Below the pieces are notes generated by a model. The model was not told the origin of the DNA. It ran no database searches and saw only the letters and a list, made by a program, of their open reading frames with translations. This document shows positions 1 to 7,013 of a DNA stretch of 24,376 nucleotides, piece after piece (the first letter of the stretch is position 1; each line of letters begins with the position of its first letter). Origin of the DNA: AC-32 sp035455605 (GTDB lineage Bacteria; Actinomycetota; Thermoleophilia; Gaiellales; Gaiellaceae). A program made the position numbers and the translations under genes. The DNA lies in assembly GCA_035455605.1 (NCBI GenBank), contig DATIER010000154.1, forward strand, positions 1-24,376. Direction: 5' to 3'.

Positions 1-157
1 CCGCGCGCACCTGCTCGACGCTCAGGCGCTCCGCGAGCGCGAGCATCGCGTCGCGCCACCCCCAGAAGTCGTCGCCCTCCGTGCGCCCGCGCAAGGCGCG
101 CTGGAACGCGTGCGAATGGGCGTTGACGAAGCCCGGCAGCGGGAGGGTCTCGGCCAC
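1..157 (-). CDS. hutF: Formimidoylglutamate deiminase-like amidohydrolase, N-terminal fragment
   Basis: Partial gene: the first 52 codons are here and the rest lies beyond position 1. The translation contains LPGFVNAHSHAFQRALRG, the metal-binding HxH motif and following FQRAL block typical of HutF and related N-formimino-L-glutamate deiminases (histidine degradation), followed by a DFWGWRDAM segment that also fits HutF. The GTG at 157 has a GAAGG Shine-Dalgarno-like stretch 8-12 bases upstream. Oddity: HutF proteins normally carry about 50-60 residues of beta-sandwich before this motif, and here only about 14 precede HSH. A second in-frame GTG at 184 would add nine residues but would overlap the divergent gene at 175. 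Other amidohydrolase-superfamily deaminases cannot be excluded from a fragment. Confidence 0.7.
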   Translation of the reverse strand, partial: MAETLPLPGFVNAHSHAFQRALRGRTEGDDFWGWRDAMLALAERLSVEQVRA

Positions 158-174
158 GGCCGTATCCTTCCACC

Positions 175-723
175 GTGGCGACACGTGCGGTTCCGGCGCC
201 GCTGGCGCAGATCCCGAACGCGCTCACGCTGGCGCGGCTCATCCTGATCCCGATCTTCGTCGCGCTGATCCTCAGCTCCGACGGCGGCCACAGCTGGCCG
301 GCGGCGATCGTCTTCGGCATCGCCGGGATCACCGACCAGGTCGACGGGTGGCTCGCACGCCGCTGGCGTGTCGAGTCGAGCTTCGGCAAGGTGGCCGACC
401 CGCTGGCCGACCGGTTGATGATCGACGCGGCGGTGATCCTGCTCTGGCACGCGGGACGCCTGCCGTGGATCGCCCTCGCGATCCCGCTGCGTGACGTAGC
501 GCTCGTCGCCGGGTACAAGCTCGTCGTGGGCCGCGGCTACGAGTTCTCCGTCAACCTCGCCGGCAAGGCGGCCACGTGGCTGCTCTACGCTGCGCTCGCC
601 TTCGTGATGTGCACGAGCGAGGGGACGGACTGGCCGCTCTGGATCTTCTGGGCCGGCGTCGGCCTCGCGGCCGTTTCGCTCGCGGGCTACCTGCGCAAGG
701 CGAAGCGGGAGGTGGGGGCGTGA
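175..723 (+). CDS. CDP-alcohol phosphatidyltransferase (PgsA-like membrane enzyme)
   Basis: A 182-residue integral membrane protein. It carries the full CDP-alcohol phosphotransferase signature DG-x2-AR-x8-G-x3-D-x3-D (from DGWLAR through ADPLADR, about residues 61-84), which binds the CDP-lipid and the catalytic metal. The N-terminal IPNALTLARLILIPIF segment is typical of phosphatidylglycerophosphate synthase, but cardiolipin or phosphatidylinositol-phosphate synthases share the fold, so the acceptor alcohol is not settled. The GTG at 175 lacks a close Shine-Dalgarno sequence and lies only 17 bp from the divergent start at 157. The stop overlaps the next start (GTGA, 720-723), so translation of the two is probably coupled. 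In Mycobacterium tuberculosis pgsA2 also lies a few genes upstream of garA and a merR gene, which supports a conserved neighbourhood. Confidence 0.85.
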   Translation: MATRAVPAPLAQIPNALTLARLILIPIFVALILSSDGGHSWPAAIVFGIAGITDQVDGWLARRWRVESSFGKVADPLADRLMIDAAVILLWHAGRLPWIALAIPLRDVALVAGYKLVVGRGYEFSVNLAGKAATWLLYAALAFVMCTSEGTDWPLWIFWAGVGLAAVSLAGYLRKAKREVGA

Positions 724-3242
724 AGGCGGTGGTGATGGCCGGCGGCGAGGGCACGCGTCTGCGGCCGCTGACGTCGAACCAGCCGAAGCCGATGGTGCCG
801 ATCGTCGGCAAGCCCTGCATGGAGCACATCCTCGAGCTGCTCAGGCGTCACGGCCTCGACGACGTGATCGTGACCGTCGCCTTCATGCCGCAGGCGATCC
901 GCAGCTACTTCGGCAACGGCGAGGCCCTCGGCATGAACGTCGAGTACTCGGTCGAGGAGTCGCCGCTCGGCACCGCCGGCTCGGTGCAGCTCGCCGGCGA
1001 GCGGCTCGAAGAGACGTTCCTCGTCATCTCCGGCGACGCGCTCTGCGACGTCGACCTGACCGAGATGATCCGCGTCCACAGGGAGAAGGGAGCGGCGGTC
1101 ACGATCGGCCTGAAGTCGGTCGAGAACCCGCTCGAGTTCGGAATCGTCGTCACCGACGAGGATGGCCGCATCGAGCGCTTCCTCGAGAAGCCGTCCTGGA
1201 GCCAGGTCTTCTCCGACACGATCAACACCGGCATCTACGTGCTCGAGCCCGAGGTGCTGCGGCACGTGCCGACCGACGGCCCCTACGACTTCTCGAAGGA
1301 GCTGTTCCCGCTGCTGCTCGAGATGGGGCGTCCGCTCTACGGCCACGTGTTCGACGGCTACTGGCAGGACATCGGAAACCTCGACCAGTTCCGGCAGGCG
1401 AACTTCGACGCGCTCGACGAGCGCGTGCAGCTCGACATCGGCGGCATCCGGCTGCGCGGCAACATCTGGCTGGGGGAGGGGGTGGAGGTCGACGATCTCG
1501 ACGCGATCGAGGGGCCGGCCTACCTCGGCAACTACTGCCGCCTCGCGCCGGATGCGTCCGTCGGGCCGTACTCGGTGCTGGGCGCGAGCGTGACGCTCCT
1601 GGAGCGCGCGCGGACGGAGCGGGCCGTGATCGACGCGTCGACGCACCTCGGCCGCAGCGCGCGCGTGGAGGGCGCCGTCGTCGGCCGGGCGTGCGACATC
1701 CGCGCCCACGCGCACGTCCACGAAGGCGCCGCGATCGGCGACGAGGTGACGCTCGGCGCCCAGAGCGCGGTGCTGCCGGGCGTCCGGATCTACCCGTACA
1801 AGGAGGTCGAGACCGGCGCTCAGATCCACGAGAGCCTGATCTGGGAGTCGCGTGCGACGTCGAACCTCTTCGGCGTCGACGGCGTCGCGGGCCTCGTCAA
1901 CGTCGACCTGACGCCCGAGACGGCGGTCCGGCTGGCGGCGGCGCTCGGCACGGCTCTGAAGCGCGGCGCCCGCGTCGTTGCGAGCCGTGAGTCGCCGGCG
2001 GCGTGCCGGATGATCAAGCGGGCGATGATTTCCGGCCTCAACTCGACCGGCGTCGACGTCGCCGACCTGCGCGTCCTGCCCGCGGCCGTCAGCCGGCACC
2101 TGCTGAAGACGGAGAGCTACGACGCCGGCTTCCACGTCGGCGTCAGCCACAGCGACCCTGAGATGCTCGAGATCCGCTTCTACGAGCAGCCCGGCATCCA
2201 GCTGACGGCGTCGCTGCAGAAGGAGATCGAGAAGCACTTCGCGCGGCTCGAGCTGCGGCGCGCCGCGTACAACGCCGTCGGCACGGTCACGTATCCGGCT
2301 CGCGTGCGCGAGAGCTACGCGCAGGACCTGCTCTCGAGCCTCCACCGGGAGGCGATCCGCGCCCGTGGCTACCGGATCGTGGTCGATTACGGCTACTCGG
2401 CCACCTCGTACGTGCTCCCGCTCGTGCTCGGGCCGCTCGGCGTGGAGGCGGTCAGCGCCCACGGGTTCGCGGCCGACGGCGGCGAGCAGCACACGGGCCT
2501 GCGCGAGGCGGTCGGCCAGGCGAAGCGGCTGGTGACGGCGATCGGCGCCGACCTCGGGGTCGTCTTCGACCGGGCCGGCGAGCGGCTGTTCCTGATCGAC
2601 GAGCACGCCCACGAGATCCCGGTCGAGCAGACGCTGCTGCTCTTCCTGCGTCTGATGGGCTCCGACGGACGCCGCGGGAAGCTCGCGTTCCCGATCACGG
2701 TCACGAGCCACGTCGACGAGCTCGTGGAGGGCAGCGGCCTCGAGGTGATCCGGACGCCGGCTTCGCTCGCCGCGCTCACGAAGGCCGCGGCCGAGGACGA
2801 CGTCATCTTCGCGGGCGCCGTCGGGGGCGGCTACGTCTTCCCGGAGTTCCTGCCGGCCTACGACGCCGTGGCGAGCCTCTGCAAGCTGCTCGAGCTGCTC
2901 GCGCCCGTCGAGCGGCCGCTCTCGGAGCTCGTGGCCGAGCTGCCGGCGAGCACGCTCGTCCACCGCCAGGTGCCGTGCCCGTGGTCGCTCAAGGGGACGG
3001 TCATGCGCGTCCTGACGGAGCGGCTGCGCGACCGCGACGTTGACCTGCTGGACGGCATCAAGGTCTTCGACGAACGGGGGTGGGCTCAGCTCCTGCCCGA
3101 TCCCGACGAGCCGCTCGTCCACATCTACGCCGAGGGCCGGACCGAGGGCGCGTCGGCGGAGCTCGAGTCCGAGCTGCGCGGCATGGTCGAGGCGATCATG
3201 CAGGAGGAGGGGGCGGCGGCTCCCGCCGGAGCCTCAAGCTGA
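720..3242 (+). CDS. Mannose-1-phosphate guanylyltransferase fused to degenerate phosphomannomutase
   Basis: An 840-residue protein. Residues 1-235 are a sugar nucleotidyltransferase with the signature AGGEGTRLRPLT, a PKPMVPI lysine motif and a GDALCDVD metal site. Residues about 245-370 form a left-handed beta-helix of hexapeptide repeats. Residues about 375-840 resemble alpha-D-phosphohexomutase domains. It probably makes GDP-mannose or a related NDP-sugar for envelope glycans. The mutase part looks degenerate: the phosphoserine loop is GVSHSDP instead of TxSHNP, the metal loop DGDxDR reads FDRAGER, and the sugar loop GExSGH reads GAVGGGY. Mutase activity is therefore doubtful. The GTG at 720 is chosen because the homology begins there, a GGGAGG-type ribosome site precedes it, and it overlaps the upstream stop. 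An open reading frame runs further upstream but lies inside the preceding gene. Confidence 0.85.
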   Translation: MKAVVMAGGEGTRLRPLTSNQPKPMVPIVGKPCMEHILELLRRHGLDDVIVTVAFMPQAIRSYFGNGEALGMNVEYSVEESPLGTAGSVQLAGERLEETFLVISGDALCDVDLTEMIRVHREKGAAVTIGLKSVENPLEFGIVVTDEDGRIERFLEKPSWSQVFSDTINTGIYVLEPEVLRHVPTDGPYDFSKELFPLLLEMGRPLYGHVFDGYWQDIGNLDQFRQANFDALDERVQLDIGGIRLRGNIWLGEGVEVDDLDAIEGPAYLGNYCRLAPDASVGPYSVLGASVTLLERARTERAVIDASTHLGRSARVEGAVVGRACDIRAHAHVHEGAAIGDEVTLGAQSAVLPGVRIYPYKEVETGAQIHESLIWESRATSNLFGVDGVAGLVNVDLTPETAVRLAAALGTALKRGARVVASRESPAACRMIKRAMISGLNSTGVDVADLRVLPAAVSRHLLKTESYDAGFHVGVSHSDPEMLEIRFYEQPGIQLTASLQKEIEKHFARLELRRAAYNAVGTVTYPARVRESYAQDLLSSLHREAIRARGYRIVVDYGYSATSYVLPLVLGPLGVEAVSAHGFAADGGEQHTGLREAVGQAKRLVTAIGADLGVVFDRAGERLFLIDEHAHEIPVEQTLLLFLRLMGSDGRRGKLAFPITVTSHVDELVEGSGLEVIRTPASLAALTKAAAEDDVIFAGAVGGGYVFPEFLPAYDAVASLCKLLELLAPVERPLSELVAELPASTLVHRQVPCPWSLKGTVMRVLTERLRDRDVDLLDGIKVFDERGWAQLLPDPDEPLVHIYAEGRTEGASAELESELRGMVEAIMQEEGAAAPAGASS

Positions 3243-3305
3243 GGTTGACCCTTCGAGCACCTTCTGCTTGACTGGGTGCGGCCCGCCAGCGGACGAAAGG
3301 CTCAC

Positions 3306-3551
3306 GTGGAACCGTTTCCCGATCTCGGCTCGCTCACCGACGCCGACCTCAAGCAGCTCATCGACGAGCTGACGAAGGAAGAGCAGGAGGTCTCGTACCG
3401 GAGGCGCATCCTGCACGGGCGCATCGACCTGCTCCGCGCAGAGCTGCAGGCACGGCTCCGCGAGAAGCCCGAGAGCATCCTCGACGAGGTCGACGTCGAC
3501 CACCTCGCCGCGATCCTCGCCGGCAAGGCGGCCCCGCCCACGGAGGGCTGA
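3306..3551 (+). CDS. rsiG: RsiG-like c-di-GMP-binding anti-sigma factor (single motif)
   Basis: An 81-residue, mostly helical, acidic protein. It contains the c-di-GMP-binding motif E-x3-S-x2-R-x3-[Q/H]-x3-D at E26-S30-R33-H37-D41, with His in place of the usual Gln. This motif defines RsiG, the anti-sigma factor that holds the flagellar/sporulation-type sigma WhiG when loaded with c-di-GMP. Streptomyces RsiG carries two copies of the motif; the Rubrobacter form has one and works as a homodimer, and this protein matches the one-copy type. GTG 3306 is chosen because AAAGG lies 7 bases upstream; an in-frame ATG at 3276 would add ten residues of low-complexity sequence. It sits 63 bp after the guanylyltransferase gene and ends directly at the garA-like start. 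No WhiG gene is in the window. The family assignment rests on motif and size only. Confidence 0.75.
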   Translation: MEPFPDLGSLTDADLKQLIDELTKEEQEVSYRRRILHGRIDLLRAELQARLREKPESILDEVDVDHLAAILAGKAAPPTEG

Positions 3552-4019
3552 TTGAGCCACGTCTACTGTCCCGAGTGCGGGTTCCAGAACCTGGAGGCCG
3601 CCAACTACTGCTCGCGTTGCGGCGCGCTGCTCGTCAAGGACGAGCCGGGCTCGGAGACGACGATGAGCTACACGCCCGAGGACGCCGAGGAGGGGACGGC
3701 GCTCACGCTCGAGGAGCTGGGGACCGAGGGGCCGGCGCTCGTCGTCCGGTCTGGCGGAGGCCGCGCCGGCGAGCATTTCGTCCCGCAGGGCGACCGCACC
3801 ACCATCGGCCGCTCGCCCGACTGCGACATCTTCCTCGACGACGTCACCGTCTCGCGCAAGCACGCCGTGCTCGTGCACAAGGACGACGCGTACTACATCG
3901 AGGACCAGGGCAGCCTCAACGGCACCTTCCTCAACCGCCGCCGGATCGAGTCGGGCCGGCTGGAGAACGGCGACGAGCTCCAGATCGGCAAGTACAAGCT
4001 CAGCTTCCTGGAGACATGA
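3552..4019 (+). CDS. garA: GarA/OdhI-like FHA domain regulator with N-terminal zinc ribbon
   Basis: A 155-residue cytosolic protein. Residues 1-25 form a zinc ribbon with CPEC (6-9) and CSRC (20-23). Residues 35-37 are ETT, the threonine pair that Ser/Thr kinases phosphorylate in GarA and OdhI, here followed by MSYTP. Residues about 62-153 are a forkhead-associated domain with GRSPDCDIFLDD, VSRKHA and the SLNGTFLN loop. In mycobacteria and corynebacteria the unphosphorylated protein inhibits 2-oxoglutarate dehydrogenase and adjusts glutamate metabolism; phosphorylation closes the FHA domain on its own tail. The TTG start directly follows the previous stop, with GGAGGG five bases upstream. Its stop overlaps the MerR start (ATGA). 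GarA followed by a MerR gene is also the order at M. tuberculosis Rv1827-Rv1828. No kinase gene is in view. Confidence 0.85.
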   Translation: MSHVYCPECGFQNLEAANYCSRCGALLVKDEPGSETTMSYTPEDAEEGTALTLEELGTEGPALVVRSGGGRAGEHFVPQGDRTTIGRSPDCDIFLDDVTVSRKHAVLVHKDDAYYIEDQGSLNGTFLNRRRIESGRLENGDELQIGKYKLSFLET

Positions 4020-4714
4020 GCACGGCCGAGGCGACAACCGAGCGCTCCCGCCTGCTGACGATCGGCACCGTCTGCCGGCGCCTGCAGGCGGAGTTCCCGG
4101 ACGTCTCGATCTCCAAGATCCGCTACTTGGAGGACCAGGGCCTGCTCGCGCCGCGCCGCACGCAGAGCGGCTACCGCCTGTTCAGCGAGGACGACGTCGA
4201 GCGCCTGGAGACGATTCTGCGCCTGCAGCGGGACGAGTTCCTGCCGCTGCGCGTGATCCGGCAGGAGCTGGCGTCGCCCTCCGGAGCCGGCAAGGAGCGC
4301 CGGCGGCGGCGCGCCGTCGGCCTCGCCGATCCCGACGACGAGCTCGACCTCGCCGAGCTGTGCGAGCGCGCGGCGATCTCGCTCGAGCTGGCGCGCGAGC
4401 TCGAGGAGTACGGGCTGCTGCACGCCCGCCGTGAGGGCGGGGAGCGGCTCTATCCGGCCGGCGACGTGGACATCGCGGTCGCCTGCGCGAAGCTGGCGCG
4501 CTTCGGCATCTCCGCGCGACACCTGCGCACCTTCCGGACGGCCGCGGACCGGGAGGCAGGCCTACTCGAGCAGCTCGTCGCGCCGTCGCTCCGCTCGCGC
4601 AACGCGGAGCGGCGCGACGCCGCCGTCCAGCAGCTCCAGAGCCTGGCAGAGGTCGCGCAGGAGCTCTCGCAGCTGCTCTTCTGGCGCGACCTGCGGCAGG
4701 TGGCGGGACAGTGA
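4016..4714 (+). CDS. MerR-family transcriptional regulator (Rv1828-like)
   Basis: A 232-residue regulator. Residues about 14-80 form a MerR winged helix-turn-helix, with LTIGTVCRRLQAEFPDVSISKIRYLEDQGLL replaced here by its key parts: SISKIRYLEDQGLL, RTQSGYRLF and DDVERLETILRLQ. A second winged-helix-like half follows (about 105-175, with a LEEYGLLHARREGGERLYP segment in two parts), as in actinobacterial Rv1828-type proteins, and a helical C-terminus that may dimerise. No metal-binding cysteine loop is visible, so it is not a classic metal sensor. It overlaps the garA stop upstream (ATGA) and the apt start downstream (GTGA), so the three genes are probably co-transcribed. The conserved garA-merR pairing suggests a role in growth or metabolic control; the ligand, if any, is unknown. 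Confidence 0.85.
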   Translation: MSTAEATTERSRLLTIGTVCRRLQAEFPDVSISKIRYLEDQGLLAPRRTQSGYRLFSEDDVERLETILRLQRDEFLPLRVIRQELASPSGAGKERRRRRAVGLADPDDELDLAELCERAAISLELARELEEYGLLHARREGGERLYPAGDVDIAVACAKLARFGISARHLRTFRTAADREAGLLEQLVAPSLRSRNAERRDAAVQQLQSLAEVAQELSQLLFWRDLRQVAGQ

Positions 4715-5235
4715 TCGACACCGACGCCCTGAAGGCGAAGATCCGTGACGTCCCGGACTTCCCGGAGCCGGGGATCGTCTTCAAGGACATCATGCCGCTG
4801 CTCGCCGACCCAGCCTCGCTGCGGGAGGCGACCGATCTGCTGGTCGAGTGGGCGGAGCCGCGAAAGCCCGACGTGATCCTCGGCGCCGAGGCGCGTGGGT
4901 TCATCCTCGGGGCGGCGATGGCGTACCGGCTCGGCTGCGGCTTCGTGGCCGCCCGGCGCCCGGGGAAGCTGCCGTGGAAGACGGTCAGCTCGTCGTACGC
5001 GCTCGAGTACGGCGAGAACGCGCTCGAGCTCCATGCGGACGCGATCGCCGACGGGCAGCGCGTGCTCGTGCACGACGACGTGCTCGCGACCGGCGGCACG
5101 GCCCGGGCGATCTGCGACCTCGCCTCGCAGCTCGGCGGCGAGATCGTCGGCGTGTCCTTCGTGATCGAGCTGGACTTCCTCGAGGGCCGCAAGCAGCTCG
5201 AGGGCTTCGACGTCCAGTCGCTGATCCGCTACTAG
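4711..5235 (+). CDS. apt: Adenine phosphoribosyltransferase
   Basis: A 174-residue type-I phosphoribosyltransferase that salvages adenine to AMP with PRPP. It shows the Apt N-terminus IRDVPDFPEPGIVFKDI, the GAEARGFILG segment, a flexible loop region with RRPGKLPWKT, and the PRPP-binding loop VLVHDDVLATGGTA. Length fits the family (about 170-180). The GTG start at 4711 overlaps the merR stop, so it depends on translational coupling. In many actinobacteria apt lies near relA and secDF; the position beside garA-merR here is different. Confidence 0.95.
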   Translation: MIDTDALKAKIRDVPDFPEPGIVFKDIMPLLADPASLREATDLLVEWAEPRKPDVILGAEARGFILGAAMAYRLGCGFVAARRPGKLPWKTVSSSYALEYGENALELHADAIADGQRVLVHDDVLATGGTARAICDLASQLGGEIVGVSFVIELDFLEGRKQLEGFDVQSLIRY

Positions 5236-5284
5236 CGCGTTCGCGCTCACGTTTGGCGTCCGCGGCGCCGACTACAACGTCGTC

Positions 5285-5893
5285 ATGTACGACGCGCTCA
5301 CGACGCGCTACACGTTCTCGTGCCCGGAGCGGGGGCAGGCGCGCGTGGCTCTCTCGTCGTTCCGCCGGCTCGAGCGCCTGCCCGGCCCGGCCCACCCGGT
5401 CGTCTTCGAGGTCGAGTTCGGCTGCGGCTGCGGCCACGAGCACCCGGGCCTCGTCTCGCACGACGAGCTCGACTGGGCGCCCCTCGGCCTCGGCGGGGAG
5501 CGGACGTTCGTGAACCTGATGACGGCCAGCGTCGACCCGCTCGAGACGGAGCTCGCCGACCTCGCTGCGCGCCGGATCCAGGCGGGAGAGTGGCCGTGGA
5601 GCTTCTTCTGCTACGCGGAGGAGCGCCCGCGGCCGGTGTTCCCCTCCGCCTTTCTCGTGCTCGCGCCGGCAGGAGAGGGGGAGGAGGTCGGGATCGCGAT
5701 CCGCTGCCCGGCCTGCGGGACGATCTCGATCAACCTCGTGAGCGCACCGCATCTGGACGTGCCGTTCCACAACGACTCCGAGATCGGCGTGGTCGAGCAC
5801 GTCTTCGCGGCCGACGCCGACCGCGTGCTGGCGGAGTTCGCCGCCGAGCTCGAGGCCGCGAGCTTCGACAGCCGCCGCCTGGGGCTGCAGTAG
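5285..5893 (+). CDS. Conserved-looking protein with zinc-type cysteine motifs, function unknown
   Basis: A 202-residue soluble protein that I do not recognise. It contains a Cys/His cluster GCGCGHEH (about residues 46-53), a CPER motif near the N-terminus (about 15-18) and a CPACG knuckle (about 143-147), which together could bind one or two zinc ions. The fold looks mixed alpha/beta with an acidic C-terminal helix. No catalytic motif is obvious. The ATG at 5285 has no Shine-Dalgarno sequence; a TACAAC hexamer lies about 8 bases before it and could be the -10 box of a leaderless transcript, but no clear -35 accompanies it. It sits 49 bp after apt and 50 bp before the membrane protein gene on the same strand. 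The codon use and composition look like true coding sequence. Confidence 0.7.
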   Translation: MYDALTTRYTFSCPERGQARVALSSFRRLERLPGPAHPVVFEVEFGCGCGHEHPGLVSHDELDWAPLGLGGERTFVNLMTASVDPLETELADLAARRIQAGEWPWSFFCYAEERPRPVFPSAFLVLAPAGEGEEVGIAIRCPACGTISINLVSAPHLDVPFHNDSEIGVVEHVFAADADRVLAEFAAELEAASFDSRRLGLQ

Positions 5894-5943
5894 CGGGGTT
5901 CACTTCCGGCCGACCAGGGTACGGACCGCCCGGAGGTGGTGGC

Positions 5944-6531
5944 ATGTACGGCTTGACACGTGGAGCGGTGACGCTGCTGTGCGCGGGCATCGCTGGGTTT
6001 CTCGTCTGGCTCGCGACCCGGATCAGCGACAGCTCGAACGGCGGCTACTGGGCCGTCTACGGCATCATCGCGGGCGCGGGCCTGATCATGGCGCTCTCGC
6101 AGGTCTTCGGCGGCTGGACGAAGGGAGGCTGGCCGCGGATGTCGGTCAACGTCTTCCTGCTGGCCTTCATCCCCGTGCTGATCGCAGCCGGCTGGGTGAT
6201 CGTCGCGACGCAGCCGGATGCGAACTGGTTCCGTGACCACATCCGGAGCTGGTCGAGCGATATCGGCATCCAGGGCCTTGTGGCCGCGCTCGGACAGTAC
6301 GTAGCCGTGCTCGGGTTCGGGATCGGCCTCGTCTTCGGCTACACGTTCGACACGTCCGGCCCCGCCGCGGAGCCCAGGCAGAGGCGCCTCGGTCGCGGGC
6401 GGCGCCGGGTGGTCGCGCCAGCCGAACGGCCGGAACCGCCCGCGGAGGACCGTCCGACCGCGCGCGAGGAACAGGCTGCGGCCGAGCAGGACGCGTCCGC
6501 GCGCGACCGCGAGACCGTCCGAACCGACTAG
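5944..6531 (+). CDS. Four-helix integral membrane protein with charged cytoplasmic tail, function unknown
   Basis: A 195-residue protein starting at ATG 5944, preceded by a GGAGGT ribosome site. Four hydrophobic segments are seen at about residues 8-25, 36-55, 70-90 and 110-132. The last 60 residues are hydrophilic, rich in Arg, Glu, Pro and Ala, and probably cytoplasmic. No enzymatic or transport signature is recognised. The frame is open further upstream but that part overlaps the preceding gene and has the biased composition of a shadow frame, so the internal start with the good ribosome site is preferred. The gene is followed by a strong hairpin at 6539-6581. Confidence 0.75.
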   Translation: MYGLTRGAVTLLCAGIAGFLVWLATRISDSSNGGYWAVYGIIAGAGLIMALSQVFGGWTKGGWPRMSVNVFLLAFIPVLIAAGWVIVATQPDANWFRDHIRSWSSDIGIQGLVAALGQYVAVLGFGIGLVFGYTFDTSGPAAEPRQRRLGRGRRRVVAPAERPEPPAEDRPTAREEQAAAEQDASARDRETVRTD

Positions 6532-6538
6532 ACCCGCA

Positions 6539-6581
6539 CGGCCCGCTTCGCCGTCCCTCCGGTGAGGGATGAAGCGGGCCG
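6539..6581. terminator. Long nested hairpin after the membrane protein gene
   Basis: An 11-bp perfect inverted repeat (CGGCCCGCTTC at 6539-6549, GAAGCGGGCCG at 6571-6581) encloses a second 6-bp repeat (TCCCTC 6554-6559, GAGGGA 6564-6569, 4-base loop). It begins 8 bases after the stop at 6531. There is no T-tract, so a simple intrinsic terminator is not certain, though GC-rich actinobacteria often use such hairpins. The same stretch overlaps a possible WhiG-type promoter for the next ORF. Confidence 0.6.
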
Positions 6582-6596
6582 AACGGGTTCCGATAC
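6570..6596 (+). promoter_or_regulatory. Candidate WhiG/FliA-type promoter
   Basis: TGAA (6570-6573), 15-base spacer, TCCGATAC (6589-6596), compared with the WhiG/FliA consensus TAAA-N15-16-GCCGATAA: 3 of 4 and 6 of 8 bases match. The ATG of the 59-residue ORF follows 10 bases later, which implies a very short leader. The reading is an inference from pattern; the only other intergenic CCGATA in the window is at 10127-10134 with the same arrangement. Confidence 0.3.
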
Positions 6597-6606
6597 AACG
6601 GGAGAC

Positions 6607-6786
6607 ATGAGCGCCGCCCTCAAAAGCCGCCGGCCCGAGCGCCTCGAGCTCCTGCTCGCGCAGTGCGGCGAGACCGTGTCGCGCAGGCCCGTGTTCGAGC
6701 GGTTGCGCGAGAAGCTCGGCGCCGAGCTCGCGCGGGTGCTCGTGTTCGCGCTGGCGTCTCAGCGCCGGTCGGCGCGCCGCGGCTGA
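6607..6786 (+). CDS. Small basic protein, 59 residues, function unknown
   Basis: ATG at 6607 with GGGAG five bases upstream opens a 59-codon frame. The product is basic, mostly helical and amphipathic (for example RPERLELLLAQCG and FERLREKLGAELARVLVFAL), with an Arg-rich end. No family is recognised. Its last 28 bases overlap the 3' end of the convergent small membrane protein gene on the minus strand. It is plausible rather than certain: the ribosome site and possible promoter support it, but the size is small. Confidence 0.5.
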   Translation: MSAALKSRRPERLELLLAQCGETVSRRPVFERLREKLGAELARVLVFALASQRRSARRG

Positions 6787-6977
6787 CGCTGCGGCTCGTC
6801 CGCGCCGTACACCAGCACCGCGACGAACGCCAGGAAGCCGATAACGGCTCCGAAGATGAAGGCGATCCCGCCGTCGACGCCGACGGCGATCCCGCCCCAC
6901 CAGACATAGAGGAAGAACACGAGCGCCCAGATGAAGGAGATGACGCCGTGCGAGATCGCGGGAGCGCGGAGGTGCAT
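6759..6977 (-). CDS. Small two-helix membrane protein, function unknown
   Basis: A 72-residue protein with two hydrophobic segments (about residues 10-32 and 36-58, with FIWALVFFLYVWWGG and FIFGAVIGFLAFVAVLVYG) and a basic C-terminal tail (RQPRRADRR) that would stay in the cytoplasm. ATG at 6977 has only a weak ribosome site; a TAGAGT hexamer 8-13 bases upstream could be the -10 box of a leaderless transcript. The hydrophobic pattern strongly suggests true coding. No known family is recognised. It is transcribed away from the sigma-factor gene at 7393, so 6978-7392 is a divergent regulatory region. Confidence 0.65.
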   Translation of the reverse strand: MHLRAPAISHGVISFIWALVFFLYVWWGGIAVGVDGGIAFIFGAVIGFLAFVAVLVYGADEPQRQPRRADRR

Positions 6978-7013
6978 CGGGTCGACTCTACCGCGCGGCG
7001 GCGCCGTGGCGCG

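Noticed and set aside
687..3122. 811-codon open frame on the minus strand opposite the guanylyltransferase gene
   Set aside because: Its translation is Arg/Asp/Glu/His-rich low complexity, typical of a shadow frame in GC-rich coding DNA, while the plus strand has clear domain motifs.
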